Origin: Fimbriiglobus ruber | GTDB taxonomy: Bacteria > Planctomycetota > Planctomycetia > Gemmatales > Gemmataceae | Length of the DNA: 64,000 nt | Direction: 5' to 3' | Assembly: GCF_002197845.1 (NCBI RefSeq) | Contig: NZ_NIDE01000004.1 | Location: 682,001 to 746,000, forward strand | Shown: one piece after another, positions 8,773-17,672 of the stretch | Numbering within the stretch: position 1 is the stretch's first letter | Layout of the letters: the number at the start of each line of letters is the position of its first letter | Notes under the pieces: model-generated | Database searches by the model: none | What the model saw: only the letters and a program-made list of their open reading frames with translations | What the model was told of the DNA's origin: nothing | Position numbers and translations under genes: made by a program

Positions 8773-9531
8773 TTATGGGGAAGTTTTACGCGCCCGGGCG
8801 GGTTTTTCACCGCCGGCCGCTTTCCCTTTGCTCACGGCGGTCGTGGGCTTCGCGACCACGCCGACGCGGGGGCAGAGCGAGGCGAGCGTGCAGGCGTCGC
8901 ACTTCGGGCTCCGGGCGAAACAGACGTTGCGGCCGTGGAGAATGAGTTGATGGCTGAACCGCGTCCATTCGGGCTGCGGCACGAGTTTCATCAGGTCGAA
9001 TTCGACCTTCACCGGGTCGGTGTAAGTTGTTAGCCCGAGCCGTCGGCTGAGCCGGCCGACGTGCGTGTCGACCGTGATCCCCGGGATACCGAACCCGTCG
9101 CCGAGAACGACGTTCGCCGTCTTGCGGCCGATCCCGGGGAGTTTCACCAGTTCGTCCAGCGTGCCCGGGACGGCGCCACCGAACTCGGTCACGATAGCGG
9201 TACAAAACGCCTTGATGAACTTCGCCTTGTTCCGGAAGAACCCGGTCGTCTTGATGTACGTCTCGATCTCCGCGACGTCGGCGGCCGCGAAGTCCGCGGC
9301 CGTCGCGAACCGCGCGAACAAGGCCGGCGTGACCATGTTCACCCGCTTGTCCGTACACTGCGCGGACAGGATTGTCGCGACCGCCAGTTGCAACGGGTCG
9401 CCGAAGTGCAAAGCCGTCTTCGTCTCGGCGTACAACTTGCCCAACTCGGCCATAAGCAGCGGGATGCGGACTTTGGCGGACGGGAGCTTCCGCGGGCGGG
9501 GGGTGGCGGGGCGATGTTCTGAAGCCTTCAT
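8773..9531 (-). CDS. nth: Endonuclease III (DNA glycosylase/AP lyase)
   Basis: Base-excision repair enzyme that removes oxidised pyrimidines and nicks abasic sites; 252 residues. It has the helix-hairpin-helix LPGIGRKTANVVLG with the catalytic Lys, and the catalytic Asp in VDTHVGRLSRRLGL. The C-terminal iron-sulfur site has the spacing Cys-x6-Cys-x2-Cys-x5-Cys (CFARSPKCDACTLASLC), exactly as in the family. An N-terminal basic extension of about 25 residues and an Ala/Gly/Lys-rich tail lie outside the conserved core. The pepT gene follows closely. Confidence 0.96.
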   Translation of the reverse strand: MKASEHRPATPRPRKLPSAKVRIPLLMAELGKLYAETKTALHFGDPLQLAVATILSAQCTDKRVNMVTPALFARFATAADFAAADVAEIETYIKTTGFFRNKAKFIKAFCTAIVTEFGGAVPGTLDELVKLPGIGRKTANVVLGDGFGIPGITVDTHVGRLSRRLGLTTYTDPVKVEFDLMKLVPQPEWTRFSHQLILHGRNVCFARSPKCDACTLASLCPRVGVVAKPTTAVSKGKAAGGEKPARARKTSP

Positions 9532-9677
9532 GGAGACAATTCTAGGCGGCCGGCAGCGGGTCGAGTAACAGATGCCACACCCCGATCGCAGTAAAGACTA
9601 TTTGTCTTGATTTGCGGCTCATCGCCGGCGATTCTGACGAGTGCAATCGGCCCCCTCAGATTCGATCGAGGCTTCTC

Positions 9678-10550
9678 ATGCGACGGTCATACTTCATGGG
9701 CTTCGGTCTGCTCCTTGTGTCGGCGTTCGTCCTCTGCTCGGCCGGACCGGGACTCCTCGCGGACGACCCGGCCGCCGAAAAGAAGGAGGTCGGCCTGGCC
9801 CCGCCGACCGTCCAGGAACTGACGGACAAGCGGATGGTGTTCATGAAGTCGGCGCTTTCGCACTTCACGATCCAGGTCGAAAATCGGGCGGAGCCGGCCA
9901 AAGTCGGTGCCCCCTGTCTTCGCTGGACCGATCCGGTCAGCAGTTCCACGGACGGTGTCCTCGCGGTCTACGCCCACAACGGCGGCCGACCGGACGCCGT
10001 CGCACAATTCTTCTTCAACGCCCGGAAAAAGTGGGTCGCCGAGTTCACGATCATCCCCGACGGCGGTGTCACAGTCGTGCGATCGGGCCGCGAGTTCTGG
10101 AAGCCGTCGGAATTCGTCTGCAAGTTCGCCGACCTGCCGCGCTCCCCGGTTCCCGCCACAAAGCCGGCCCTACGCTTGCCGCAGATGCGGGCCATCGCCG
10201 CGGACTTCTCGGTGGTCGATTACTTCGGCGATCCGGCGATCAAGCAGGATTTGCGCCTGCTCCCCCAACCGGTCTACCGCTACTCCGAGGAAGGGAAGAT
10301 CACGGACGGGGCGATGTTCGTCTTCGCCCACGGGACCAACCCCGAGTGCGGCGTGCTGATCGAAGCCTACCAGGACGCCGACGGCGCTCGGTATCGGTAC
10401 GCCGTCGCCCCGATGTCGATCTACCAGTTGCAAGCCCGGTACAAGAACGCCCCGGTCTGGTCCGTCGAACGGCGTCATACCGGCCGCAACGCCCGCTCGT
10501 ACTATGCGGGCGTTTACACCCCCGAAGAGGGGGAATCCTTACCCGAGTGA
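9678..10550 (+). CDS. Secreted hypothetical protein
   Basis: Protein of 290 residues starting at the ATG at 9678, with GAGG a few bases upstream. It begins with a signal peptide (MRRSYFMGFGLLLVSAFVLC...), so it should be exported. The rest is a soluble domain with alternating strands and no catalytic motif I recognise. Phrases such as GVLAVYAHNGGRPDAVAQFF and DGAMFVFAHGTNPECGVLIEA suggest a duplicated beta-rich fold. This layout is common among uncharacterised planctomycete proteins. It is divergent from nth (146-bp gap) and convergent with the sigma-54 activator gene. Function unknown. Confidence 0.8.
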   Translation: MRRSYFMGFGLLLVSAFVLCSAGPGLLADDPAAEKKEVGLAPPTVQELTDKRMVFMKSALSHFTIQVENRAEPAKVGAPCLRWTDPVSSSTDGVLAVYAHNGGRPDAVAQFFFNARKKWVAEFTIIPDGGVTVVRSGREFWKPSEFVCKFADLPRSPVPATKPALRLPQMRAIAADFSVVDYFGDPAIKQDLRLLPQPVYRYSEEGKITDGAMFVFAHGTNPECGVLIEAYQDADGARYRYAVAPMSIYQLQARYKNAPVWSVERRHTGRNARSYYAGVYTPEEGESLPE

Positions 10551-10779
10551 GTTCGCGATCGTTCTTCACCTTCCTGACTCGGGACGTGATCCGCCGAAGC
10601 GATCCTGACCTGCGGATCGATCCTTCCCTTCGACCTCAGACTAACCCCGTACACCGGTGTCTGGGCAGTTTCCAACGTGCCCCCACAAATCGGCTCGGGT
10701 AAACCCGCAAGCTCGAAAGTGCAGTTGCGGCGATGATTTGGAAGGCGGGCGCGATCGCCCGCGGAATGACAAAACCAGA

Positions 10780-12264
10780 TTACCCGGAGGTTCCCACCAC
10801 TTCTTCGGGCGAACCGCCCGCGACCACCCGGTCGACGTTGATTTTCAGATCCTTGAGTTTGTAACGGAGCGTCGAGCGGTTCAGGCCGAGGCGCTCGCTG
10901 GTCTGCCCCAGGTGCCCGCCCGTCAGCTGGAGAACTCGGCGGAAAAGGGTCCGTTCGGCGACCGCGACCACCCGGGCGTGCAAGTCGCTCTCGCCCCGCG
11001 CGATCAAGTCGTCGATCAGCGCGTCGAGCCCGACCCCGGCGGAGTCGGCCGGGGCCGGCGGGTGCGCCGCGTCCGCATGCGTCGCCTCCGAGTGGGGCGT
11101 CTCCTGGCGGGACAAGATGTTCCGCGGCAGCGATTCGGGAAGGATCAGCGTGCCGGTGTTCCGGAGCATCGCTTCCCGGAGTACGCCCTGGAGTTCGCGG
11201 ACGTTCCCGGGCCACGAGTAATCCCGGAGCCACGCCAGGGCGTCCGGGTCGAAGCCCTGGACATTCAGCCCGAGTTCCTGGTTGAATAAGAACAGGAAAT
11301 GGTGAGCCAGTTCGGCGATGTCGTCGATCCGCTCCCGCAGCGGGGGGACGCGGACGGTCAGCCCGCGGAGGCGGTAGAACAGGTCGGCCCGGAACCGCCC
11401 CTCGGAGATCCGTTTTTCCAGATCCTGGTTCGTGGCCGCGATCAGGCGGACCCGCGTCTGGATCGTCTCTCGGCCACCTACCCGTTCGAACTGTTGGTCC
11501 TGAAGTAAACGGAGTACCTTGGCCTGGGCCGCCAGCGGCATGTCCCCGATCTCGTCGAGGAAGATGGTCCCGTCCGCGCACTGCTCGAACTTGCCGATCC
11601 GCTGGCGGTCGGCCCCGGTGAACGCCCCCTTTTCGTGCCCGAACAGTTCGCTCTCGATCAGCGCCTCGGGGAGGGCCGCGCAATTGATCGCCAGGAACGG
11701 GCGGCCGGCCCGCCGGCTGTGGTGGTAAACGGCCCGGGCGACGAGTTCCTTGCCCACCCCGCTCTCGCCCAGGATCAGGACGTTCACGTCCTGGGGGGCG
11801 ACCCGCCCGACCAGCTTGCACATCTCCTGAACGGCCGGCGCCCGCCCGACGATCTGGTCCCGCGGTTCCAGGGACGGGAGGACGGCCGGCACCTGCATCA
11901 GGTACGCCGCCTCGAACGCCCGCCGGAGGATCTCGGTCACACGCCCGAAGTCCACGGGCTTGATCAGGTAGTCGAACGCCCCCTGCTTCATCGCCTCGAT
12001 CGCGGTCGTGGTGGTGCCGTGGGCGGTGATGAAGATCACCGGCTGCTTCGGGGCGATCGCCCGGATGGCCTCGAACGCTTGGAGGCCGCTCCCGTCCGGG
12101 AGTTGCAAATCGAGGACGACGACCTCCGGCTTCTCGGCGCGGAACGTCCGCACGCCGTCGGCCACGGTTCCGGCGGTGATCACCCGCCGGTCGTCGCCGC
12201 CGAATACGCGGGTGAACGAGTAGCAGACACTGGGTTCGTCGTCGATCACGAGGAGAGTGGGCAC
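10780..12264 (-). CDS. NtrC-family sigma-54-dependent response regulator
   Basis: Transcription activator of 494 residues. The receiver domain is at about 1-120 (LLVIDDEPS, phospho-acceptor Asp in VVLDLQLPDGSG, conserved Lys in YLIKPVDF). The AAA+ domain is at about 140-380 with Walker A GESGVGKELVA, the sigma-54-contacting GAFTGA loop and Walker B GTIFLDEIGDM. A Fis-type helix-turn-helix closes the protein (TSERLGLNRSTLRYKLKDL). It starts with GTG one base after the stop of the histidine kinase gene, so the two are translationally coupled. As last gene of the RND operon it probably controls the operon; a matching sigma-54-type promoter is seen at 23285-23300. Confidence 0.95.
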   Translation of the reverse strand: MPTLLVIDDEPSVCYSFTRVFGGDDRRVITAGTVADGVRTFRAEKPEVVVLDLQLPDGSGLQAFEAIRAIAPKQPVIFITAHGTTTTAIEAMKQGAFDYLIKPVDFGRVTEILRRAFEAAYLMQVPAVLPSLEPRDQIVGRAPAVQEMCKLVGRVAPQDVNVLILGESGVGKELVARAVYHHSRRAGRPFLAINCAALPEALIESELFGHEKGAFTGADRQRIGKFEQCADGTIFLDEIGDMPLAAQAKVLRLLQDQQFERVGGRETIQTRVRLIAATNQDLEKRISEGRFRADLFYRLRGLTVRVPPLRERIDDIAELAHHFLFLFNQELGLNVQGFDPDALAWLRDYSWPGNVRELQGVLREAMLRNTGTLILPESLPRNILSRQETPHSEATHADAAHPPAPADSAGVGLDALIDDLIARGESDLHARVVAVAERTLFRRVLQLTGGHLGQTSERLGLNRSTLRYKLKDLKINVDRVVAGGSPEEVVGTSG

Positions 12265-12265
12265 G

Positions 12266-13765
12266 TCACGGAACTCCGGTCGGGGCCAGGGACGCGGCGG
12301 GGAGAGTGACCTCGAAACAGGCTCCGCCGCCGGGCCGGTTGGCCGCCGTCAGGGTGCCTCCGTGGGCGTTCACGATGCGACGGGATACGCTCAAACCGAG
12401 CCCGGTCCCGGTCGGCTTGGTGCTGACGAATGGCGTGAACAGGCGGTCCGCGACGGCCGGGTCGACGCCCGGGCCGCTGTCGGTCACGGTCAGCCGTAAG
12501 CCTTGCAGGGGACCGTCCCGCCGGAGGCGGACGTCGAGCGTGCCCCCGCCGGGCATGGCGTCCAGGGCGTTCAGGAACAGGTTCAGGATCACGCCCTTGA
12601 ACTGGTCGGCGTCGAGGTTCGCCGTCACCGGTTCGTTCGGCAAATCGAGGTTGAGCGACACCGACTGTCCCGCGCCTCGGGCTTTCACCAGATCGGTAAC
12701 TTGGTGGACGATCTCGGACACGTTACCGGGCCGCGGGTCGGCATCCCGCGGGCGGGCAAAGTCTAGTAGTGCCTCAATCTTCCGCTCCAACCGCCCGGCC
12801 TCGTCGTGGATGACCTGGAGGTCGGTGTCGGTCAGACCCCGACCGCTCCGTTGGTGCATGGCCGCCCCGACCAGGAGCTTGATGCTCGTGAGCGGGTTGC
12901 GGACCTCGTGGGCCAACCCCGCCGCGAGCTGTCCGACCGCGGCGAGTTGTTCCGCCCGCAAGGCTTCTCGCTCCTGTTGTTGGAGCTGGTCGACCACTCC
13001 GCGGACGCTCGCCAACAGCCGCTCGACCTGTTTTTCCATCCCCGGGAGGTCGCGCCCCTCGGTCGACACGCGGACGGACGCCACCTCGCGGTCGAGGTGG
13101 GCGTGGACGTCCTGCAGGCTCACACTCAGGCGGGTGATTGAGCGGTTCAGACCCCAAGCGACGCCGAACCCGCCGATCAACCCGCCGGCCGCCCCCATTA
13201 CCCCGAGCAGGATCATCCCGACCCGGGACCGGTCGCCGTCCCGGGAACTGTCGTCGGCCGTCTCCTGCATCGCCCGCCGGTTAATGTCGAGCAGGTGGCC
13301 ACACGGGGCGACGACGTGCCGGATCGGGTGGGCGTCGGACCACGCGAGGTACGTCGTCCGGTCGGGGCCGGGCGGCTTGCGGGCCGACGCCTCCAGTTCG
13401 GTCCGGTACTGGACGTACCCCGCCTCGATCGCCCGGATGATTTCCTGCTCCTCCGCGGTCCCCGCGGAGGAGCGCAGGAGGGCGAGCGTCGCCTCGAAAT
13501 CGTTTTGGTCTTTTTCGAGCTTGCCCCACCGCTCGGGGGACATGTCCATGATGTAAACGAGGCTGTGGAACCGCATGAACCGCAGGTACGTTTCGAGATC
13601 CTGGGCCGCGTCCAACCGCTTGACGTGTTCGGAAACGATCTTGTCCCGGCCGGCCTGCAGGTGGTTGATCGAGCGGATGCCGAGCAGGCTGGTCGCGAGC
13701 ATCGTCAGCGCCACTAGCAGTGCCGGCGCCGTCACCTGGAGCATCACACGCCGCTTCAAGACCAC
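12266..13765 (-). CDS. Membrane sensor histidine kinase
   Basis: Sensor kinase for the adjacent NtrC-type regulator. I choose the GTG at 13765 (499 residues) because GGAGGTGA lies just before it; the frame stays open upstream to 13924. Domains: a TM segment near the N-terminus (ALLVALTMLATSLLGI), a periplasmic helical sensor of about 130 residues like four-helix-bundle chemoreceptor domains, a second TM (MILLGVMGAAGGLIGGF), a HAMP-like linker, then HisKA with the H-box GLAHEVRNPLTSIK. HATPase_c follows with N-box LNLFLNALDAM, DSGPGVDP and GTGLGLSVSRRI. It lies 140 bp after the second RND pump in the same operon. The signal sensed is unknown. Confidence 0.93.
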   Translation of the reverse strand: MVLKRRVMLQVTAPALLVALTMLATSLLGIRSINHLQAGRDKIVSEHVKRLDAAQDLETYLRFMRFHSLVYIMDMSPERWGKLEKDQNDFEATLALLRSSAGTAEEQEIIRAIEAGYVQYRTELEASARKPPGPDRTTYLAWSDAHPIRHVVAPCGHLLDINRRAMQETADDSSRDGDRSRVGMILLGVMGAAGGLIGGFGVAWGLNRSITRLSVSLQDVHAHLDREVASVRVSTEGRDLPGMEKQVERLLASVRGVVDQLQQQEREALRAEQLAAVGQLAAGLAHEVRNPLTSIKLLVGAAMHQRSGRGLTDTDLQVIHDEAGRLERKIEALLDFARPRDADPRPGNVSEIVHQVTDLVKARGAGQSVSLNLDLPNEPVTANLDADQFKGVILNLFLNALDAMPGGGTLDVRLRRDGPLQGLRLTVTDSGPGVDPAVADRLFTPFVSTKPTGTGLGLSVSRRIVNAHGGTLTAANRPGGGACFEVTLPAASLAPTGVP

Positions 13766-13904
13766 GGGCTCACCTCCGGGCGGAGCGGGCTCTCGCACGC
13801 CGGTCCCCGCCGGCGCCAACGAGCGCCTGGCGCGGGAGTCAGGGAAAAAGGTCGATAGTTTCACCTTAACCCCGCCACTCTTTCTGGCCAAGGGCGGACT
13901 CGTT

Positions 13905-16900
13905 TCATTCGGCCTCGTACACAACCCCGTCCGACTTGTGGACCCGGGGCCGCGCGACGGGCAGTTCCTCCGGGGGCGGCCCGGCCGGATCTCCGACCGG
14001 GCCGTGAACCGGGCCGGTCGGCGCGTGGCCGTTGCCGTTCACCGCGCCGTGGGAGTGGTGGGGCGAATGAACCAGGGCGACGGGCAATTCTCCGGCGACC
14101 GCGTGGCCGTTACCGTTGCCGTTCACCCCGTGGTGCGAAACGTGGCTCGGGTCGACGGGGGCCTCGACGTCGGCGGGCCAGCTCGGGGTCAGCGGGGCCA
14201 CGGTTGCGGGCTCCGACTTCCCGAACCACTGAATCACATAATAGAACGCCGGCGTCAGGAAGATGCCGAACATCGTCACCCCGAGCATCCCGCTGAACAC
14301 GGCGATCCCGAGCGACTGCCGCATTTCGGCCCCGGCGCCATGGGCGTACACCAGTGGGACGACGCCGAAGATGAACGCGAACGACGTCATCACGATCGGC
14401 CGCAGGCGGAGCCGGCTGGCCTCGATGGTCGCCTCCTTGATGGTGGCCCCGGCGTCCTGCCGCTGCTTGGCAAATTCGACGATCAGGATCGCGTTCTTGC
14501 ACGCGAGGCCGACGAGGACGACGAACCCGATCTGGGTGAAGATGGTGACTTCGATCCCCGCCAACTCCACCCCGAGGACCGAGCAGAGCAAACACATCGG
14601 GACGACCAGGATGACCGCCAGCGGCAGCTTCCAGCTCTCGTACTGGGCCGCCAGAACGAGGAAGACGAACGCGACGGCCAGGGCGAAGAAGTACATCGCC
14701 TGATCCCCGGCCTGATTCTGCAAGTACCCCAGCTCGGTCCAGTCGGTCTGCATGCCGAGCGGGAGTTCCTTATTGGCCGCGTCTTCCATCAGTCGCATGG
14801 CCTTGGCCGACCCGGTCCCCGGTCCCGGGTTGCCGATGACGTTGGCGGCCGCGTACATGTTGTACCGCATGACCACCACCGGCCCGCTCACGTCCCGCAC
14901 GGTCATGACCGTCCCGAGCCGGACCATCTGGCCCTGGATGTTGCGGACCTGAAGTTGGAGGATGTCGTCCGTAGTCACCCGGAACTTCTGGTCGGCCTGA
15001 ACGTTCACCTGCCAGGTCCGGCCGAACTCGTTGAAGTTGTTGACGTAGTACGACCCGAGGTAGACCTGGAGGGTGTTGAAGATGTCGTTCACCTGGACGC
15101 CCAGGGTGCGGCACTTGTCCCGGTTCAGTTCCAGGTAGAGCCACGGGGTGTCGGACCCGGACCCGTTGAACACCCCTTCCAGGCCGGGGGTGTTGTTCCC
15201 CCGGTCGACGATCCGGTCGCTGACCGACTTGAGGGTGGCCGCGCTGACGTCGCCCCGGCCCAGGATGACCAGGTTGAACCCCCCGGTCGTGCCCAGGCCG
15301 TCGACCGGCGGGGCCCCGAACGTCGTGACGATCGCCTCGTCGACCTCTTTCTTACACCGGGCCTGGATCGCGGCCGCGACCGCGTCGGCCCCGGACGCGT
15401 CGTCCCGCCGCTTGGAGAACGGCTTCAGCATCACGTACATCGACCCGAGGTTCGGGGCGTTGGCGTTCAGGATCACCGACCGGCCGGAGATGCCGAGCGT
15501 GTGCTCGACCCCGGTCGCCTCCCGGGCAATCGTCTCGATCCGCTTCATCACCGCCTCGGTCCGCTCGACCGAGGCCGAGTCCGGCAACTGGACGTTGACG
15601 ATCAGGTAGCCCTTGTCCTGCTGCGGGATGAACCCCGTCGGCGTGCGGACGAACTGGAAGTACGTGGCGACCAGCAGGCCGCCGTAAATGAGCAGGACGA
15701 CCAGCGCCAGGCGGACGACCGTTCGGACGCCGAAGCCGTACAGGTCGGTCAGTTTGTCGAAGCCGCGGTTGAACCAGCGGAAGAACCCGCCGAGGACGGC
15801 GTTCACCGGGCGGATCACCACCAACCCGAGGAGCGCCCCGACGACCACGCCCGGCAGGCCGAAGACCGCGACGTCGGTCCCGAACTCGGTCCACGTCTGG
15901 GCGTGGCTCTCGTCGACCGGGCGCGGGGGGACGATGCCGGCGAGCCATTCCTTGACCGGGCCGACCATCAGGTCCGGGCCGAACCGGTACGTCAGGATGC
16001 CGGTGATGACGGCGAAGATCCACCACGGGAGGGCTTCCCGCTTGTAGTGCGCGTGGCCGTGGGCGTTGGGTTCGGACTTGAAGATCAACACGGCCCGGGA
16101 CGGCGTCATCGTCAGGGCGTTGATGGCCGAGATGATCGTCGAGACGGCGATGGTCACGGCGAACTGGCGGAAGAACTGGCCGGTCATCCCGCCCAGGAAG
16201 CAGCACGGGACGAACACCGCGCTGAGGACCAGCGTGATCGCCAGAACGGGGCCGGTGATCTCCTCCATCGCCTTGATCGTGGCCGTCCGCGGGTCGAGGC
16301 CGGTCGCCATCTGTCGCTCGATGTTTTCCAACACGACGATCGCGTCGTCGACCACAATCCCGATTGCCAGGACCAGGCCGAACAGGGTCAGGTTGTTGAG
16401 CGTGAACCCCATCAGGGCCATGACCGCGAACGTGCCGATGAGGGACACCGGCACGTCGATCATCGGCAGGATCATGGCCCGCCAGTCTTGCAGGAAGAGC
16501 AGGACCACGATCGCGACCAGGATGACCGCGTCGCGGAGGGTGTTGAACACCTCGTCGACGGACTCGCGGATGAACGGGGTGGTGTCGTAGACGATCTTGT
16601 AGTCGAGCCCGTCCGGGAACCGCTTCTTCAGTTCCTCCATTTTCTTGTACACCCCGTCCGCCGTCTCCAGGGCGTTCGACCCGGGCAGGGCGTACACGGA
16701 GAGGGCGACGGACGGCTTGCCGTCGAGGGTACACGACTGGTCGTACTGCTGGGCGCCGCGCTCGACCCGGGCCACGTCCCGGAGGCGGACGAGCGCGGTG
16801 GTCGGGCCGTTGATATCGTTGGCCGTAGCCCCCCCGCCGGCCACCGCGGCGGTGGCCGTGGCCCCGCCGGTCGACATCGAGCTGGCCGCCCCGCCGTCCG

Positions 16901-17669
16901 CGGAGCCTTTAATGATGATGTCCGCGAACTGGTCCGGGTCGACGAGTCGGCCCTGGGTGGTGATGGTGAGCTGGAACTGCTGGCCGGTGGGCGTCGGCCG
17001 CTGGCCGATCGACCCGGCCGCCACCTGGATGTTCTGCTGGGAGATCGCCGTCACCACGTCCATCCCGCTGACCCCGAGGCCGGCCAGTTTGTCGGCGTTG
17101 AGCCAGGCCCGCAGACTGTAGTCCCGCTGGCCCAGGTACGACACCCCGGCCACCCCGGGCAACCGGCCGAGTTCGTCCCGGACGTCGATCGTCGCGTAGT
17201 TGCTCAAGAAGAGGTCGTCGTACCGGCCGTCCGGCGAGATCAGGTTAACGATCATCAGGGTGTTCGGCGACTGCTTCTTGACCGTGATCCCCTCGTTCTG
17301 GACGAGGGCCGGGATGACCGGCAGCGCGAGCGAGACGCGGTTCTGGACCAGCACCTGGGCCATGTCCGAGTCCATGCCCTGCTTGAACGTGACCGTCAGC
17401 GCGTACGCCCCGTCGTTGGTACACCGGGACGACATGTACATCATGCCCTCGACCCCGCTGACCTGCTCCTCGATCGGGGCGGCCACCGTGTCCTGCACGA
17501 CGCCCGCGTTCGCCCCCGGGTAGAGGGCGGTCACGAGGACGGTCGGGGGCGTCACGTCCGGGTACTGGGCGACCGGGAGGGCGAATACGGCGACGCCCCC
17601 GGCCAGGGTGATCACGACCGAGATCACGGTGGCGAAAATCGGGCGGTCGACGAAGAATCGTGCGAGCAC
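13905..17669 (-). CDS. RND efflux pump, inner-membrane subunit (second of tandem pair)
   Basis: HAE1/AcrB-type proton-driven pump of 1254 residues, about 200 longer than AcrB. It starts MLARFFVDRPIFATVISVV, typical for the family. TM4 carries the proton-relay pair Asp-Asp in IGIVVDDAIVVLENIE (near residue 440), and TM10 the matching Lys in GLACKNAILIVEFAK (near 1058), so transport chemistry looks intact. Extra length comes from a Gly/Ala/Ser/Thr-rich insertion around residues 250-290 in the periplasmic porter region, an extra loop near residues 555-620 and a His/Asn/Gly/Pro-rich cytoplasmic tail. Only 3 bp separate it from the preceding pump gene. With the adaptor it should expel drugs, metals or lipophilic compounds; the substrate is unknown. 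No outer-membrane TolC-like gene is nearby. Confidence 0.95.
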   Translation of the reverse strand: MLARFFVDRPIFATVISVVITLAGGVAVFALPVAQYPDVTPPTVLVTALYPGANAGVVQDTVAAPIEEQVSGVEGMMYMSSRCTNDGAYALTVTFKQGMDSDMAQVLVQNRVSLALPVIPALVQNEGITVKKQSPNTLMIVNLISPDGRYDDLFLSNYATIDVRDELGRLPGVAGVSYLGQRDYSLRAWLNADKLAGLGVSGMDVVTAISQQNIQVAAGSIGQRPTPTGQQFQLTITTQGRLVDPDQFADIIIKGSADGGAASSMSTGGATATAAVAGGGATANDINGPTTALVRLRDVARVERGAQQYDQSCTLDGKPSVALSVYALPGSNALETADGVYKKMEELKKRFPDGLDYKIVYDTTPFIRESVDEVFNTLRDAVILVAIVVLLFLQDWRAMILPMIDVPVSLIGTFAVMALMGFTLNNLTLFGLVLAIGIVVDDAIVVLENIERQMATGLDPRTATIKAMEEITGPVLAITLVLSAVFVPCCFLGGMTGQFFRQFAVTIAVSTIISAINALTMTPSRAVLIFKSEPNAHGHAHYKREALPWWIFAVITGILTYRFGPDLMVGPVKEWLAGIVPPRPVDESHAQTWTEFGTDVAVFGLPGVVVGALLGLVVIRPVNAVLGGFFRWFNRGFDKLTDLYGFGVRTVVRLALVVLLIYGGLLVATYFQFVRTPTGFIPQQDKGYLIVNVQLPDSASVERTEAVMKRIETIAREATGVEHTLGISGRSVILNANAPNLGSMYVMLKPFSKRRDDASGADAVAAAIQARCKKEVDEAIVTTFGAPPVDGLGTTGGFNLVILGRGDVSAATLKSVSDRIVDRGNNTPGLEGVFNGSGSDTPWLYLELNRDKCRTLGVQVNDIFNTLQVYLGSYYVNNFNEFGRTWQVNVQADQKFRVTTDDILQLQVRNIQGQMVRLGTVMTVRDVSGPVVVMRYNMYAAANVIGNPGPGTGSAKAMRLMEDAANKELPLGMQTDWTELGYLQNQAGDQAMYFFALAVAFVFLVLAAQYESWKLPLAVILVVPMCLLCSVLGVELAGIEVTIFTQIGFVVLVGLACKNAILIVEFAKQRQDAGATIKEATIEASRLRLRPIVMTSFAFIFGVVPLVYAHGAGAEMRQSLGIAVFSGMLGVTMFGIFLTPAFYYVIQWFGKSEPATVAPLTPSWPADVEAPVDPSHVSHHGVNGNGNGHAVAGELPVALVHSPHHSHGAVNGNGHAPTGPVHGPVGDPAGPPPEELPVARPRVHKSDGVVYEAE

Positions 17670-17672
17670 CGG

